A model generated the notes under the pieces. The model did no database searches. It had not been told where the DNA came from and was given only the letters and a program-made list of their open reading frames with translations. A stretch of DNA of 64,000 bases, from contig JAPOWH010000007.1 of assembly GCA_026707735.1 (NCBI GenBank), positions 248,001 through 312,000 of the forward strand. Reading direction: 5' to 3'. Positions 19,201-28,518 of the stretch are shown here, piece by piece; positions within the stretch are counted from its first letter, which is position 1; every line of letters begins with the position of its first letter. The stretch is from Gammaproteobacteria bacterium. GTDB lineage: Bacteria; Pseudomonadota; Gammaproteobacteria; Pseudomonadales; Azotimanducaceae. Both the position numbers and the translations under genes were made by a program.

Positions 19201-22200
19201 CGAAGTAATCAAGGATCAACGAATCCTTCTCGGCATGACGGAGTGTGTAATTCGCGCAAGCGATCACTTCTCGGATCCTGATGAGTCCGACCAGGCCTCG
19301 GGATTGCTGATCGAAGCAACGACGACTCGTCCTGGCGATGTCGCCGTAACGATCAGTAACAACGATGTCTGCATAGAGGGTAGAAATGTTGGTACTGGAC
19401 CCGCAAGAATCACGGTTACAGCCCGCGATCGTGCTGGTCACACGGCACACAAGCGCTTCAAGGTAACAGTAGAGCAGAACAATCCGCCTATGACCGCTGC
19501 AACTGGTGGTTTGGAGGACCTTGACGTTCAAAGAGATGGTCGCAGCGAAGACATCGATCTAAATGAATATTTCGATGACGGCGACGATACTTACGACGAG
19601 ACCATGGAGTACTCGGTAAGTAGCGGGGATGCCAATATCGCTACAGCCGTCGTCGTTCGCGGTCATTACCTGCGCATTTACGGCAACCTTGACGGAACGA
19701 CCACGGTCACAGTTACTGCAACCGATCAGAACAATCAATCGCACTCGCAAACGTTCGACGTAACCGTCGTAGGAAATGAAGCACCGGTTGCTAATCCGAA
19801 CGCCATTGCCGACGTACAGACGCGCATAGGCCAGACGCCTGCACCGATCGATGCTGGCGAAGCATTCACGGATGAAGGCGATTCGTTCACACTATCAGTG
19901 GGAACGGACAACACCGACGTGGCGACTTTGTCCGTCGAGTATGACGCAGACAACAATCCTTGGATCACGGTGCATGTGCATTCGATTGGCAGCACGCGGG
20001 CAACCGTAACTGCTGTCGACACAGCACAAAACACTGCCACCGTGTCGTTCAACATTGAAGTTGGCGAACGCAATGACCCGCCCAAGTTGGCAAGTCCAAT
20101 CGCTGACCTATCCGTTGAGATAGACGGTCGGGTTGACATCGACTTGGACGAAGTCTTCGACGACGAGGGACGACTGTCCTTTGAAGTCGATATCGAAGAC
20201 GACAACGTTGCGGACGTCGTGTATCGATCCATCAGCAATATCTTGCGTGTATACGGCTACAAGACTGGCGATACTCTCGTGAGCGTAACGGCTACGGACG
20301 ACATCGGACAAACGGCCACGGACGAATTCACGGTTACCGTTGTCGAAGGCGCAGCCCCAGAAGTTGTAGCCGTACCGGTAGCGCAATCGATACATTCCGG
20401 TGGCGTGAGGGAAGTGTCCCTCAATGGAGTCTTCGTAGATCCCGATGGCGGAGCGCTTACTTACAGTGCGAGCTCATCTAACGAAATGATCGCAACTGTA
20501 ATGGTATCGGGAAGCACGCTTCAGATTACCGGCGTTTCCGAAGGAAATGCAACGATCACTGTTCGGGGCACTGATGCCGAAGGACTCTATGCCGAGGTTA
20601 TGTTTGACATAGCGGTTGGTCCTGCCGATGTTCCTCCAATGCTTGCGATCCCGTTCAAGGATCTGACGCTGGAGATGGGCAAGAATGCAGATGTGACCCT
20701 CGATGGCGTTTTCGAGGACGACGGCACCTTGACCTACTCGGTCACGGTGGACGACGACGACGTAGCGCATGCCGTTTATCGCCAAAGCAACAATTCGATT
20801 CGTGTCTATGGAGACGCAATCGGAACGGCGATGGTCACGGTCACTGCAACGGACGCAAGCGGTCAGTCCGCAAGCGATTCGTTCATGGTTACTGTTGAGA
20901 TCCCGAACAATCCGCCAGTCGTTGCCAAGACCATTGATGGTGTCACCATCGAAGCAGGTGATTACCTCGACGTATCGCTTGACGGCGTATTCAAAGATGA
21001 GGGAGAGCTAGACTATACGGTTACTAGCGATAGTGACACTGTCGCAGATGCTGTCTATCGCGTAAGCACGAATTCCGTTCGTGTGTTCGCTCTAGAGGTC
21101 GGTATGGCAAACATTACCGTAACGGCAACTGACGACGTAGGTCAGACAGCGAGAACCAGTTTCCAAGTCGACGTCGATCCAGCAAACGACGCACCCACGT
21201 TGAGCGGTACGCTCGACAATACAGAGGTCACTGTTGGCGAGTCTACAACGGTTTCTCTGGCTGGAGTGTTTACGGACCCCGATGGCGACACCTTGAGCTA
21301 TGCTGCCACAACGTCCGACGAAATGATCGCCACAGTCAGCGTGACCGGCATCGATCTGACCATCGAGGGCAAGAGTGCCGGAATCGCGACGATCACGGTG
21401 ACGGCCACCGATCCTGGAGGTCTCAGTGCAACAGGAACGTTCAGCGTCGATGTTGAAACCGCGCCGATGCTGGTGCAGGATTTTGCCGACGAAGTCGTTA
21501 CCGCAGGCGAGCCGCTCACATTTGCGGTTGACAAGTACTTCATGGATGACGACGGTGACACGCTAACTTACTCGGCGAGTTCGTCCGACGAATTGATCGC
21601 CACAGTCAGCGTAACCGGCATGGATCTGACCATCGACGGCATGAGCGCTGGTACCGCCATGATCACCGTGACCGCGACTGACCCGAAGGGCCGGAGCGCG
21701 TCCGGCACCTTCGACGTGGTAATTGAAACCGCTCCCATGCTAGTAATGGAGTTTGACGATCGAGTTGTAACGGCAGGAATGCCAGACACCTTCTCGGTTG
21801 CCGACAATTTCGCTGATGAAGACGGCGACATGCTCACCTTCTCCTCTATGTCTTCCGACGACGCCATTGCCATGGTCAGCGTGTCCGACGACGATCTGAC
21901 CATTGATGGCATGAGCGCTGGAACGGCAACGATCACCGTTACGGCTGCTGACCCGAAAGGTCGCAGCACAACCGGTGAGTTTGAAGTGGTAGTCGAAACC
22001 GCTCCCATGCTGATCATGGAATTTGACGACCAGGTTGTAACCGCGGGCGAACCAATGATGCTTCAGGTTGCCAACCACTTCGCTGACGAGGATGGCGACA
22101 CGCTCACCTATTCGGCTATGTCTTCCGACACAGCAATTGCTACTGTTAGCTTGTCAGGCGAAGAACTGACTCTCAACGGGGTGGCCGCCGGCACCGCGAC

Positions 22201-24580
22201 GATAACTGTCACAGCTTCAGATCCTAAAGATAGAAGCGCGTCGGGTACCTTCGAAGTGGTAGTCGAAACGGCTCCCATGCTGGTCATGGATTTCGACGAT
22301 AAAGTTGTGACTGCGGGAATGCCATACACCTTCTCGATTGCCGACAATTTCGCTGATGAAGATGGCGACACGCTCACCTACTCGGCAATGTCTTCTGACG
22401 ACGCCATAGCCATGGTCAGCGTGTCCGGCGACGATCTGACTATCGACGGCATGAGCGCTGGAATGGCAACGATTACCGTGACAGCCGCCGACCCGAAAGG
22501 TCGAAGCGCGTCCGGTGAGTTTGACGTGGTTGTTGAAACCGCTCCCATGCTGGTCATGGAATTTGACGACCAGGTTGTAACCGCGGGCGAACCTATGACC
22601 CTTCAGGTTGCCAACCACTTCGCTGACGAGGATGGCGACACGCTCACCTATTCGGCTATGTCTTCGGACACAGCGATTGCCACGGTTAGCATGTCGGGCG
22701 AAGACCTGACGCTCAATGGGGTATCCGCTGGCATGGCGACGGTAACTGTCACCGCTTCCGATCCCAAAGATAGAAGCGCATCGGGTACCTTCGAAGTGGT
22801 AGTCGAAACGGCTCCCGAAGCAGTCGGCAACATAGCCGACATGATGCTTCAAGTTGGTGGCGAAGCCATGGAGATGGATCTGACCGGCTACTTCGCGGAC
22901 GGCGACGGCGATGCACTCACCTATGCGGCGAGCACCGACACCGATTCAGTTGAGACTGCCGTTAGTGGCGCAATGTTGACACTAACCCCGCACACCAAGG
23001 GACAGTCGGTCGTCACGGTTGTGGCATCTGACCCGAAGCAAAGACAAGCAACTCAGGAGTTCACAGTTACTGTGGACGATGGCGAGATCAAGGCTGTTGG
23101 TAATGACGCGTTGGCGGGCGTTGCGCGCACGATAATCGGAAGCGCTTCGAACGCAATCGGCGGTCGGTTGGAAGGCAACCGTGGCAATACTTCAGGATTG
23201 TCATTCTTGCCGATCATCGGGGGACGGGACGACTATCAAAGGGTCGACTCCCAGCCTGGCATCATCAGCGCCAATACAGGAACTGTAGGGCCGGCACCTC
23301 GAACTCAGCAGCCGGCTCAACGATCCTCAGCGCCGATGGTCCGCAAAGCTTCCAGCGGCGTCACTTGGGGCATGGTGCCATCCAAATTCCAGGACTCGTC
23401 CCAAAGCCGAAAAGTCGACATTAGCTCGCTGCTTGGCAACAACTTCTCCTATTTCCTTAATGGAAATGGTGGAATGGGGTCATTCTCTGGATGGGGTACG
23501 GTTGATTTCCGCTCCTTGGAAGGTGAAGGCTACGATGGAAACGCATCTGCCTTCTTCCTCGGTGTAGACGTGAAGGTAAGTCCCTACGTGCTGCTTGGAG
23601 CGGCCGTTGGACACAACCGAAGCGAAACCGATTACACCTATGGAAGCGCCACGCAGACCCTAGAGACCACAGTTACGTCGGTACTGCCCTACGTCAGCTA
23701 CAAGCCGAATCCACGCGCTATCGTGTGGGGCGTTGTAGGACGAGGCGGAGGCGAAGCAACCACAACGGTGCACAACGCCACCGATTCCGAGTCCAGCGAT
23801 CTAACGATGAACTTGGGAATGTTTGGCGCGAGCGCAAGGTTCGCCAGCAGAGGTGCGACGCAGTTTGGCATCCGAGGCGACGCGGCATTTGCCAGTCTAG
23901 CCACGGAAGATGGCAACGGCGCTGCCGACGGCTTGGATGCCGGTGTCAATCGGCTGCGAATCGGCGCAGAAGCCATGCATGTCTACGGAATGGCCGATGG
24001 ATCCACGGTTACGCCTTACGGCGAAATCAACCTTCGATATGACGGTGGCGACGGAGTCACTGGCTCTGGCATCGAGCTGGCGGGCGGCGTGAGAATCATG
24101 ACGAACGCCTTCTCGTTAGATGCTCGAGGCCACACGGTCGCCGCGCATAGCGCAGAGGACTTCTCGGAGAGTGGCGTGACGCTGATGGCCACGCTCAATC
24201 CGTCGCACGGAATGACCGGCTTGTCGATGTCGCTCGCCCCGAGCTGGGGTCAAACCTCGAGGCCGCAAAGCCTCGTCTGGGCCGATTCCGCAGCAGGCGC
24301 TTTGCCGTTCAATACCGGATTCAGATCACACAACGGGTTCGCCATGAATGCGAACATCGGTTACGGCTTCCTGATCAATCGCGATCGCCATGTGTTGACG
24401 CCCTACCTCGAGTACGGCGAAGACGGCGCGCGGAACCGCTCAATACTCTTGGGCACGGAAGTCAAGCAACTAATCATGTCATCCTCGCTGTTTGACATGA
24501 ACGTAACGGTCGGTCGCGTTGGCTCAACAAGCGATTCTGACAACAACCAACTTGAGATCAACGCGACGCTCCTGTTCTAG
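16202..24580 (+). CDS. Giant cadherin/Ig-like repeat adhesin-like protein with C-terminal outer-membrane barrel
   Basis: The ATG at 16202 follows AAGGAGG by seven bases; a 19-codon upstream extension has no ribosome site. The 2792-residue product has a long signal peptide (to about residue 40, NALAQ). An FnIII-like domain lies near 183-290, then cadherin-like and Ig-like modules to about 2290. A Cys motif, C714-x6-C721-x2-C724 (CWSDSGKCMPC), is shared with two paralogs. Residues about 1752-2201 are five ~90-residue repeats encoded by an exact 270-bp array. The linker VGNDALAGVARTIIGSAS near 2300 precedes a barrel of about 365 residues to the terminal LLF, with RYDGGDGVTGSGIELAGGVR and SLAPSWGQ. 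The C-terminal barrel resembles a type Va autotransporter, but the passenger is Ig/cadherin-like and not a beta-helix. A surface adhesin role is inferred. A strong terminator follows. Confidence 0.9.
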   Translation: MKSLPMVRKRVDASRRLSVLNLVRTTALLTMGAFSLNALAQTTTCEFDEVTAGTNWQVVGGENQIVFYQGTGASVTIPNFTDDGCVGSGATSFRLFKNGVQITDLTDGTDDDVIRLLRRVTGVTVTDVGVTATDDTNGWGDEHTITYDGTDTAWGAAPVEYMVQAARAFTDVLGEFTFTVTVLPTQLTIPTSVVFKAESTESIVVRWVGDDVAGTATHYQVGWRTTGTTSYTMCGLKAENTPASETTHFYSIQGLEAGTGYEVAVRAVNPGSMTNMYDDAYSPFSTPTFDADEHTTKSPMDDATPSAAINDMNPIRIATGQIVSVNAMEWIFPHIDGETVTDSDPFHATGTTFTYRTRSGNNSALRVEFIDDGDTTTTDHVIRLTGLAEATTYAIITAEGSDGSELRTEIPVKVGTNAEQIFSVTSATTRWDLETTAANFELDASDFVSEADDTIEYSMTGGTHRGVTYLEIAEDTGVISVPAGINLSPLESGDEFELTVTATNGNQGTDSIVIYVNVVEGDDAPFLKPGTADVWLKPLSEANGGGSRVVNLAQYFDDRDGGRLCFSITGDTTDIGTSSNPMVVADVRLSGASQCRNAQLTVTMNLPSTNPSSDDFSLLNLLGVVEVDVDVAAYQEGDSTNTSDPVTVKIKLAYGANASPSIRAVARAGAVHIASGGYTVDENSAFTITFTADDPLPNPRRSNSNTRLSHDDICWSDSGKCMPCVGPENRMSDRIVNNGVSHEFDLTVPAAKVDYEKHPNGYVIDLCATDLSGTTHTTQFTVMIEDVEEPPTFKPIEDMYFVVGDYGKSIDLADFIQDGDGERDIVRYEANTVGTTTAVEVSESDGVVTVTPTDQPLARKAEVEIEVSATDTSGYRAYGYFTANVKNSNRSPTFRGGIGSVSYAVAENSPAKTKIGTPIEATDPDVGDDITYELSGSQMFGIDTTTNGAQLVLRKAGLDYEQGNASYDLVLTANDGYGGAATLRITVAVTDVNEPPVATDEVIKDQRILLGMTECVIRASDHFSDPDESDQASGLLIEATTTRPGDVAVTISNNDVCIEGRNVGTGPARITVTARDRAGHTAHKRFKVTVEQNNPPMTAATGGLEDLDVQRDGRSEDIDLNEYFDDGDDTYDETMEYSVSSGDANIATAVVVRGHYLRIYGNLDGTTTVTVTATDQNNQSHSQTFDVTVVGNEAPVANPNAIADVQTRIGQTPAPIDAGEAFTDEGDSFTLSVGTDNTDVATLSVEYDADNNPWITVHVHSIGSTRATVTAVDTAQNTATVSFNIEVGERNDPPKLASPIADLSVEIDGRVDIDLDEVFDDEGRLSFEVDIEDDNVADVVYRSISNILRVYGYKTGDTLVSVTATDDIGQTATDEFTVTVVEGAAPEVVAVPVAQSIHSGGVREVSLNGVFVDPDGGALTYSASSSNEMIATVMVSGSTLQITGVSEGNATITVRGTDAEGLYAEVMFDIAVGPADVPPMLAIPFKDLTLEMGKNADVTLDGVFEDDGTLTYSVTVDDDDVAHAVYRQSNNSIRVYGDAIGTAMVTVTATDASGQSASDSFMVTVEIPNNPPVVAKTIDGVTIEAGDYLDVSLDGVFKDEGELDYTVTSDSDTVADAVYRVSTNSVRVFALEVGMANITVTATDDVGQTARTSFQVDVDPANDAPTLSGTLDNTEVTVGESTTVSLAGVFTDPDGDTLSYAATTSDEMIATVSVTGIDLTIEGKSAGIATITVTATDPGGLSATGTFSVDVETAPMLVQDFADEVVTAGEPLTFAVDKYFMDDDGDTLTYSASSSDELIATVSVTGMDLTIDGMSAGTAMITVTATDPKGRSASGTFDVVIETAPMLVMEFDDRVVTAGMPDTFSVADNFADEDGDMLTFSSMSSDDAIAMVSVSDDDLTIDGMSAGTATITVTAADPKGRSTTGEFEVVVETAPMLIMEFDDQVVTAGEPMMLQVANHFADEDGDTLTYSAMSSDTAIATVSLSGEELTLNGVAAGTATITVTASDPKDRSASGTFEVVVETAPMLVMDFDDKVVTAGMPYTFSIADNFADEDGDTLTYSAMSSDDAIAMVSVSGDDLTIDGMSAGMATITVTAADPKGRSASGEFDVVVETAPMLVMEFDDQVVTAGEPMTLQVANHFADEDGDTLTYSAMSSDTAIATVSMSGEDLTLNGVSAGMATVTVTASDPKDRSASGTFEVVVETAPEAVGNIADMMLQVGGEAMEMDLTGYFADGDGDALTYAASTDTDSVETAVSGAMLTLTPHTKGQSVVTVVASDPKQRQATQEFTVTVDDGEIKAVGNDALAGVARTIIGSASNAIGGRLEGNRGNTSGLSFLPIIGGRDDYQRVDSQPGIISANTGTVGPAPRTQQPAQRSSAPMVRKASSGVTWGMVPSKFQDSSQSRKVDISSLLGNNFSYFLNGNGGMGSFSGWGTVDFRSLEGEGYDGNASAFFLGVDVKVSPYVLLGAAVGHNRSETDYTYGSATQTLETTVTSVLPYVSYKPNPRAIVWGVVGRGGGEATTTVHNATDSESSDLTMNLGMFGASARFASRGATQFGIRGDAAFASLATEDGNGAADGLDAGVNRLRIGAEAMHVYGMADGSTVTPYGEINLRYDGGDGVTGSGIELAGGVRIMTNAFSLDARGHTVAAHSAEDFSESGVTLMATLNPSHGMTGLSMSLAPSWGQTSRPQSLVWADSAAGALPFNTGFRSHNGFAMNANIGYGFLINRDRHVLTPYLEYGEDGARNRSILLGTEVKQLIMSSSLFDMNVTVGRVGSTSDSDNNQLEINATLLF
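21455..22804 (+). repeat. Five tandem 270-bp coding repeats with a 540-bp higher-order duplication
   Basis: The junction word GAAACC/GAAACG followed by gctcccatgc (or gcgccgatgc) occurs at 21455, 21725, 21995, 22265, 22535 and 22805, exactly 270 bases apart. This defines five 90-residue units beginning APMLV or APMLI. Units 2 and 4 share AGMPxTFSxADNFADEDGD. Units 3 and 5 share AGEPMxLQVANHFADEDGD and SDPKDRSASGTFEVVVET. The block 21725-22264 is therefore a near copy of 22265-22804. Such an array can expand or contract by recombination. Confidence 0.95.
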
Positions 24581-24612
24581 GTACCCCTAGACCTAGAACC
24601 CCTCCCTGGACG

Positions 24613-24654
24613 ACCCGCGTACCGCCTAGCGGTACGCGGGTTGTCTCTTTTTCT
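24613..24654 (+). terminator. Rho-independent terminator after the giant gene
   Basis: ACCCGCGTACCGC and GCGGTACGCGGGT make a perfect 13-bp stem with loop CTA (24613-24641). A U-rich tract, TTGTCTCTTTTTCT, follows. It sits 33 bases after the stop codon of the giant gene and should end its transcript, separating it from the helical-repeat genes downstream. Confidence 0.9.
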
Positions 24655-24688
24655 CCCCGACAAGGACCTCTGTCCTGCGTACGAAGAA

Positions 24689-24708
24689 TGCAAGGATAGG
24701 ACCTTGCA
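24689..24708. repeat. Second short hairpin downstream of the terminator
   Basis: TGCAAGG and CCTTGCA pair over 7 bp around ATAGGA. It lies 48 bases after the main terminator stem and is followed by ACCAAAAAC, without a T-run on the plus strand. It may be a fallback terminator or a leader structure for the gene at 24881. Confidence 0.3.
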
Positions 24709-24880
24709 CCAAAAACTAGCCCTAAGGCGCATACAATTCACGAGCAAGAGCAGCCTGCATTAGCTTGGTTGCGTCGGGAGGTTGACGGGCGAAAGAGTTC
24801 TGTCGGCAATTGGCACCCCAGTGCCAAACGCTACATGGAATCCAAATGGCATACAACAAGTGAACATAGCCAATTCCAGA

Positions 24881-26614
24881 ATGCGCAGCATTTCTAAAGC
24901 AATTCTGTTCTGCGGATTCGGGGCTCTGGCTAGTGTCCAGCTACTAGCAGAAGGTAGTACAAGTTCAGCTGACAACAAAGAAAGTCTAGGTACTAACCCG
25001 TATCAGGATTCGAACCTTGGTTCGGGGAGCTTCACGTTACCCAATCCCAAGGGCATTGACGAACTCACTAAGATCAAGAGTGAATTTTTGAGAAGTGTGG
25101 TATTGCGTCGAATGCTGGCCAATACTGATGTGCAGGGGGTGATGCGCTTATTTGACCAAGCAAAGAAAGTAACGCATCCCAATCTACGTTCACGACTTCA
25201 GAAAACGCTCGTTCAAAAGCTTACGACGTTGGACCCGCAACAATCACTCAATATCGCACTGGACGTTCCAACATTGAACCGCAGTCGACTGGTTGAGGCT
25301 GTATTCATTGAGTGGTTCATATCTGATCTGGACGAAGCGGTCAAAACTGCTTCCTCGCTCGACTACAGCGAGCGGCTAGTTGCATTGAAGACACTCGTTC
25401 AAATCCGCGATGACCTCCCAAGTAGCGAGCTACAGAAATTCGCGGACGATCTCGGTCACGGCGGTAGATTTAGGGGGCTAGTTGAAGAATTGACCGAAAG
25501 ATCCGCTTGTATTGACCCGAGGAGCTCGTGGAATGCGCTCAGCGAAGATCCGTGGTTGGACAGCACCCAGAAGTTTGTCTTCCTTGACATTGCAAGGGCG
25601 TGGATTGATGCCGATGGTAGGCAAGCTCTGTTTGAAATCGCGGATTCAATTCAAAACCACGCTACCCGCGTGGATTTGATAGAGCGGTTGATCGACGAAA
25701 TAGCCGAAACGGATCCTGAAGAAGCGTTTTGGTATGCCAAGAATCTTTATGGGCAGACCGACGGTTCAGTATTTTACGACGCTGTTCGTGAGTGGGCCAA
25801 GAGCGACCCTCGCGCTGCGCTTGAAGCGGTTTCCCAATTGGACAGCCACATGCAACGGCTAAAGTTGCAATATACGATTGCAACAAGCTGGGCGCGCAAT
25901 GACCCCAGAGATTTTCTGACGCAGAATTTGGACAAGTTTTCTACGACTGCCCGGTCGGCTGCGCGAAGCTATGCAATCGATCAAATCGCAAAGATTTCAC
26001 CAGAAGAGGCGAAGGTATATCTCTCAGAAATTCCGCAAAGTGAAATCGAATCCGTTGCCGTGCGAATCGCCACACGATTGTCTGATACAGACGTTCAGGA
26101 GGCAATTGACTGGATCAAAACGGATGCGAATGTCATTCAACACCAGCAGCGCCTATTCCGCGTAGTGTTGGATGAGCTTCTTGAGGAAGACCTAGAAGCG
26201 GCCATGCAGTTTGCGCAGGATCACTCAACCGATACTACCGAAGATGGCCTTGAGTTCAAGGTTCTACGCTATATTGTTAATGGGAACGAAATCGAGCAGG
26301 CCTTGGAATTCTTGCCCCGAATGCAGGAAGGACATGGCAAGTTTGCTGCGCACATGGATGTAGCACTCAATTTGATAGTCAACAAAGACATCGACCGTGC
26401 GCTTGAATTGGGTGACCGCGTAGATTCTGAACATAGGCGCTACTTTTTTTCAGCCGTGCTTGAATCCTGGGCTCACTACGACCCTCAGGGGATGTACGAA
26501 GCCTTGGACGATTTGTCGGATAAGGGGCTAAGACTCCAAGCAGCCCAAGCGCTGCGCTACAACAATAAGTCTCTAAGCGAAGAGCAAATTCAATACGTCG
26601 AGTCCCTACTTTAG
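24881..26614 (+). CDS. Exported alpha-helical repeat protein (paralog 1)
   Basis: I choose the ATG at 24881 because a signal peptide begins there (MRSISKAILFCGFGALASV, cleaved near LLAEG); the longer in-frame extension to 24782 has no such feature. The 577-residue product is almost entirely helical. It contains recurring W-A-x-x-D-P-x-x-A units about 35-40 residues apart, such as EWAKSDPRAALEAVSQLD, SWARNDPRDFLTQ and SWAHYDPQGMYEALDDL. Similar repeats occur in uncharacterised secreted proteins and suggest a TPR/HEAT-like solenoid used for protein binding. No catalytic motif is seen. The next gene is a paralog starting 66 bases downstream, so the two probably form an operon. Function is unknown. 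Confidence 0.8.
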   Translation: MRSISKAILFCGFGALASVQLLAEGSTSSADNKESLGTNPYQDSNLGSGSFTLPNPKGIDELTKIKSEFLRSVVLRRMLANTDVQGVMRLFDQAKKVTHPNLRSRLQKTLVQKLTTLDPQQSLNIALDVPTLNRSRLVEAVFIEWFISDLDEAVKTASSLDYSERLVALKTLVQIRDDLPSSELQKFADDLGHGGRFRGLVEELTERSACIDPRSSWNALSEDPWLDSTQKFVFLDIARAWIDADGRQALFEIADSIQNHATRVDLIERLIDEIAETDPEEAFWYAKNLYGQTDGSVFYDAVREWAKSDPRAALEAVSQLDSHMQRLKLQYTIATSWARNDPRDFLTQNLDKFSTTARSAARSYAIDQIAKISPEEAKVYLSEIPQSEIESVAVRIATRLSDTDVQEAIDWIKTDANVIQHQQRLFRVVLDELLEEDLEAAMQFAQDHSTDTTEDGLEFKVLRYIVNGNEIEQALEFLPRMQEGHGKFAAHMDVALNLIVNKDIDRALELGDRVDSEHRRYFFSAVLESWAHYDPQGMYEALDDLSDKGLRLQAAQALRYNNKSLSEEQIQYVESLL

Positions 26615-26680
26615 AACGATCGTGGAAATTTGTGTGACGATGGTTATTGATCTATTCAGCCTACAAAAAGGCATCGATAA

Positions 26681-28480
26681 ATGACTCTGGTTGCTAAGAA
26701 AAGGCCCGCACGGATATCTCTCTTTGGCCGCAGCATTGTCGTGTTCGCGTTGGTCTTTGGGATTTGGGCAGCAGGCGAAGAGCCCATCGGCGAGGAAGAA
26801 AGTGAATCCCGTAACGCTGAATTGTTCGTAATGAGTGATCCCGCCTTTTCCAAATCGCTGCAAGGCTATGCAACTCTCGAATGCTTTGCGAGCGAATTTG
26901 ATCGTTCGCTTGCATTCGACGAAGTACTACTCCACGCAGACACTCACCAGCTCACGGAACTACTCAGACAATCCTCGTCGATAACTCCCCACAGCATGCA
27001 ACTGACAGTGCGCGACGCAGTGTTTCGCCGGTTTGCAATGCTAAACCCTATTCGGGCTCTTGAACTGGTTGCAAATGTGCCGGTCCATCAACAACGGCGC
27101 ATGCGGTCAGCAATATTTCAGGAGTGGGCAAGCATCGAGTTTGATTCCTTAATCGAGCATTTGTCGGCGCAGCGCTCCCCAAATCGTTCTGTGGCGTTTG
27201 AAGCAATAGTGGAAATCGCTGAGGGCCTCTCCGACAGCGAGAAGTTGATTCTTGCAGAAAAGATCCGCCTCGAACAGCACATTGCGGAAGGTACCGTCTA
27301 CAACAGCAATTGGGAGAACCTCGAGAGCATAGAATCCATTTGGCGCAAAGCGACAAAACAAACAGGAGGCGCCTCAACCAATTCTCTAATGAAGCTTACT
27401 CGCTTGGGTGACAAGTGGATTGACAACGAGGGACTAGGGGCAATAGCCAAAATAAACGAATCGATTGAAGATTGGAGGCTCCGACGGGCAGTTCTGAGAC
27501 GGGTCGTCAGTTTCGCCGTAGGAAGGGATCCCAAAGCAACGTTTGAATATTCGCTGGAATTGTTCAGTGGCACAGACTGGCCTTTGGTCGAACAAGCGGC
27601 AAGGCATTGGGCAAGCATCGACCCCACAGCTGCAATAAGCACGATTTCGCAACTTGAACCCAATCGCCAAAACATGGAACTTTACATCGCAGCTGTATCG
27701 GCTTGGGCGAGTCTCGAACCCAGAATTGTTCTTGAGAGGCTGGAAGAGTTGCCTAAAGAGCTGCGCGAAGAGGCTCGCCTCAGTGCTCTTTCAAACGTGA
27801 CCGACTACTCGACCGAAGAAGTAACGCAACTAGTAGAGCAATTCAACACCGAAGGCATATATGCGGCAACTGAAAAAATTCTGGCTAAATGGAAGGACTA
27901 TGCCTTTGACGATGCTTTCGATTGGGTGCTGTCAAACACTCGACCCGGCCACCGCAAACCTGAAGGGCTTGAAGTGGTGTTGAACGACCTCTCGTCAATG
28001 GACGCTGAAATTGCCTTCGAAAGGGCGTTGGAACAACCCTTGAATCAGAATGAAATTGGGCTGGAAGCCGATGTTCTCTACTACTTCGCCATATTCGACT
28101 TCGACAAAGCAATAGCCTGGCTTCCATCAGTGCGGAATGCAGAGACCAGATTCGAGGCAAGTGCGAGAATAGGATTGCGTTCGATGATGTACGAAGAATG
28201 GGACCGAGCAATTACACTTGCAGGCGAGGTTCCCACTACGGAACGCAAGGACTACTTCAAGCGCATCGTACCTAATTGGTTTTCGTTATCGCTGGACGAC
28301 CCAACCGATCACATTGAAGGCCTCCCGAACAGTGAATCCCAGTCAAAGTTTGCACTAATTGCATTGATGTTCGGATTGTCTTCGACAATGTCAGAATCTC
28401 TGTTAGCGAAAACTCGCTTCTATCTGAGTAGCGAGGATCTGGAGCGAATTGAACGAGTAGAGCAGCTACTGGCTCCGTAG
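26681..28480 (+). CDS. Exported alpha-helical repeat protein (paralog 2)
   Basis: The 599-residue product starts at an ATG with AAAAGG about 9 bases upstream and has a signal peptide (SIVVFALVFGIWAAGEEP). The body is a helical solenoid with the same W-A-x-x-D/E-P-x-x-A units as its upstream neighbour, for example HWASIDPTAAISTISQLEPN, AWASLEPRIVLERLEELPKE and EWASIEFDSLIEHLSA. The neighbour's EWAKSDPRAALEAVSQLDS aligns with HWASIDPTAAISTISQLEP, so the pair arose by tandem duplication. There is no transmembrane segment beyond the signal and no enzyme motif. A periplasmic scaffold or binding role is inferred only from fold type. Confidence 0.8.
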   Translation: MTLVAKKRPARISLFGRSIVVFALVFGIWAAGEEPIGEEESESRNAELFVMSDPAFSKSLQGYATLECFASEFDRSLAFDEVLLHADTHQLTELLRQSSSITPHSMQLTVRDAVFRRFAMLNPIRALELVANVPVHQQRRMRSAIFQEWASIEFDSLIEHLSAQRSPNRSVAFEAIVEIAEGLSDSEKLILAEKIRLEQHIAEGTVYNSNWENLESIESIWRKATKQTGGASTNSLMKLTRLGDKWIDNEGLGAIAKINESIEDWRLRRAVLRRVVSFAVGRDPKATFEYSLELFSGTDWPLVEQAARHWASIDPTAAISTISQLEPNRQNMELYIAAVSAWASLEPRIVLERLEELPKELREEARLSALSNVTDYSTEEVTQLVEQFNTEGIYAATEKILAKWKDYAFDDAFDWVLSNTRPGHRKPEGLEVVLNDLSSMDAEIAFERALEQPLNQNEIGLEADVLYYFAIFDFDKAIAWLPSVRNAETRFEASARIGLRSMMYEEWDRAITLAGEVPTTERKDYFKRIVPNWFSLSLDDPTDHIEGLPNSESQSKFALIALMFGLSSTMSESLLAKTRFYLSSEDLERIERVEQLLAP

Positions 28481-28518
28481 CCTGAACTCATTGATTCCAG
28501 GCAGCAAAACGAGCGTTG

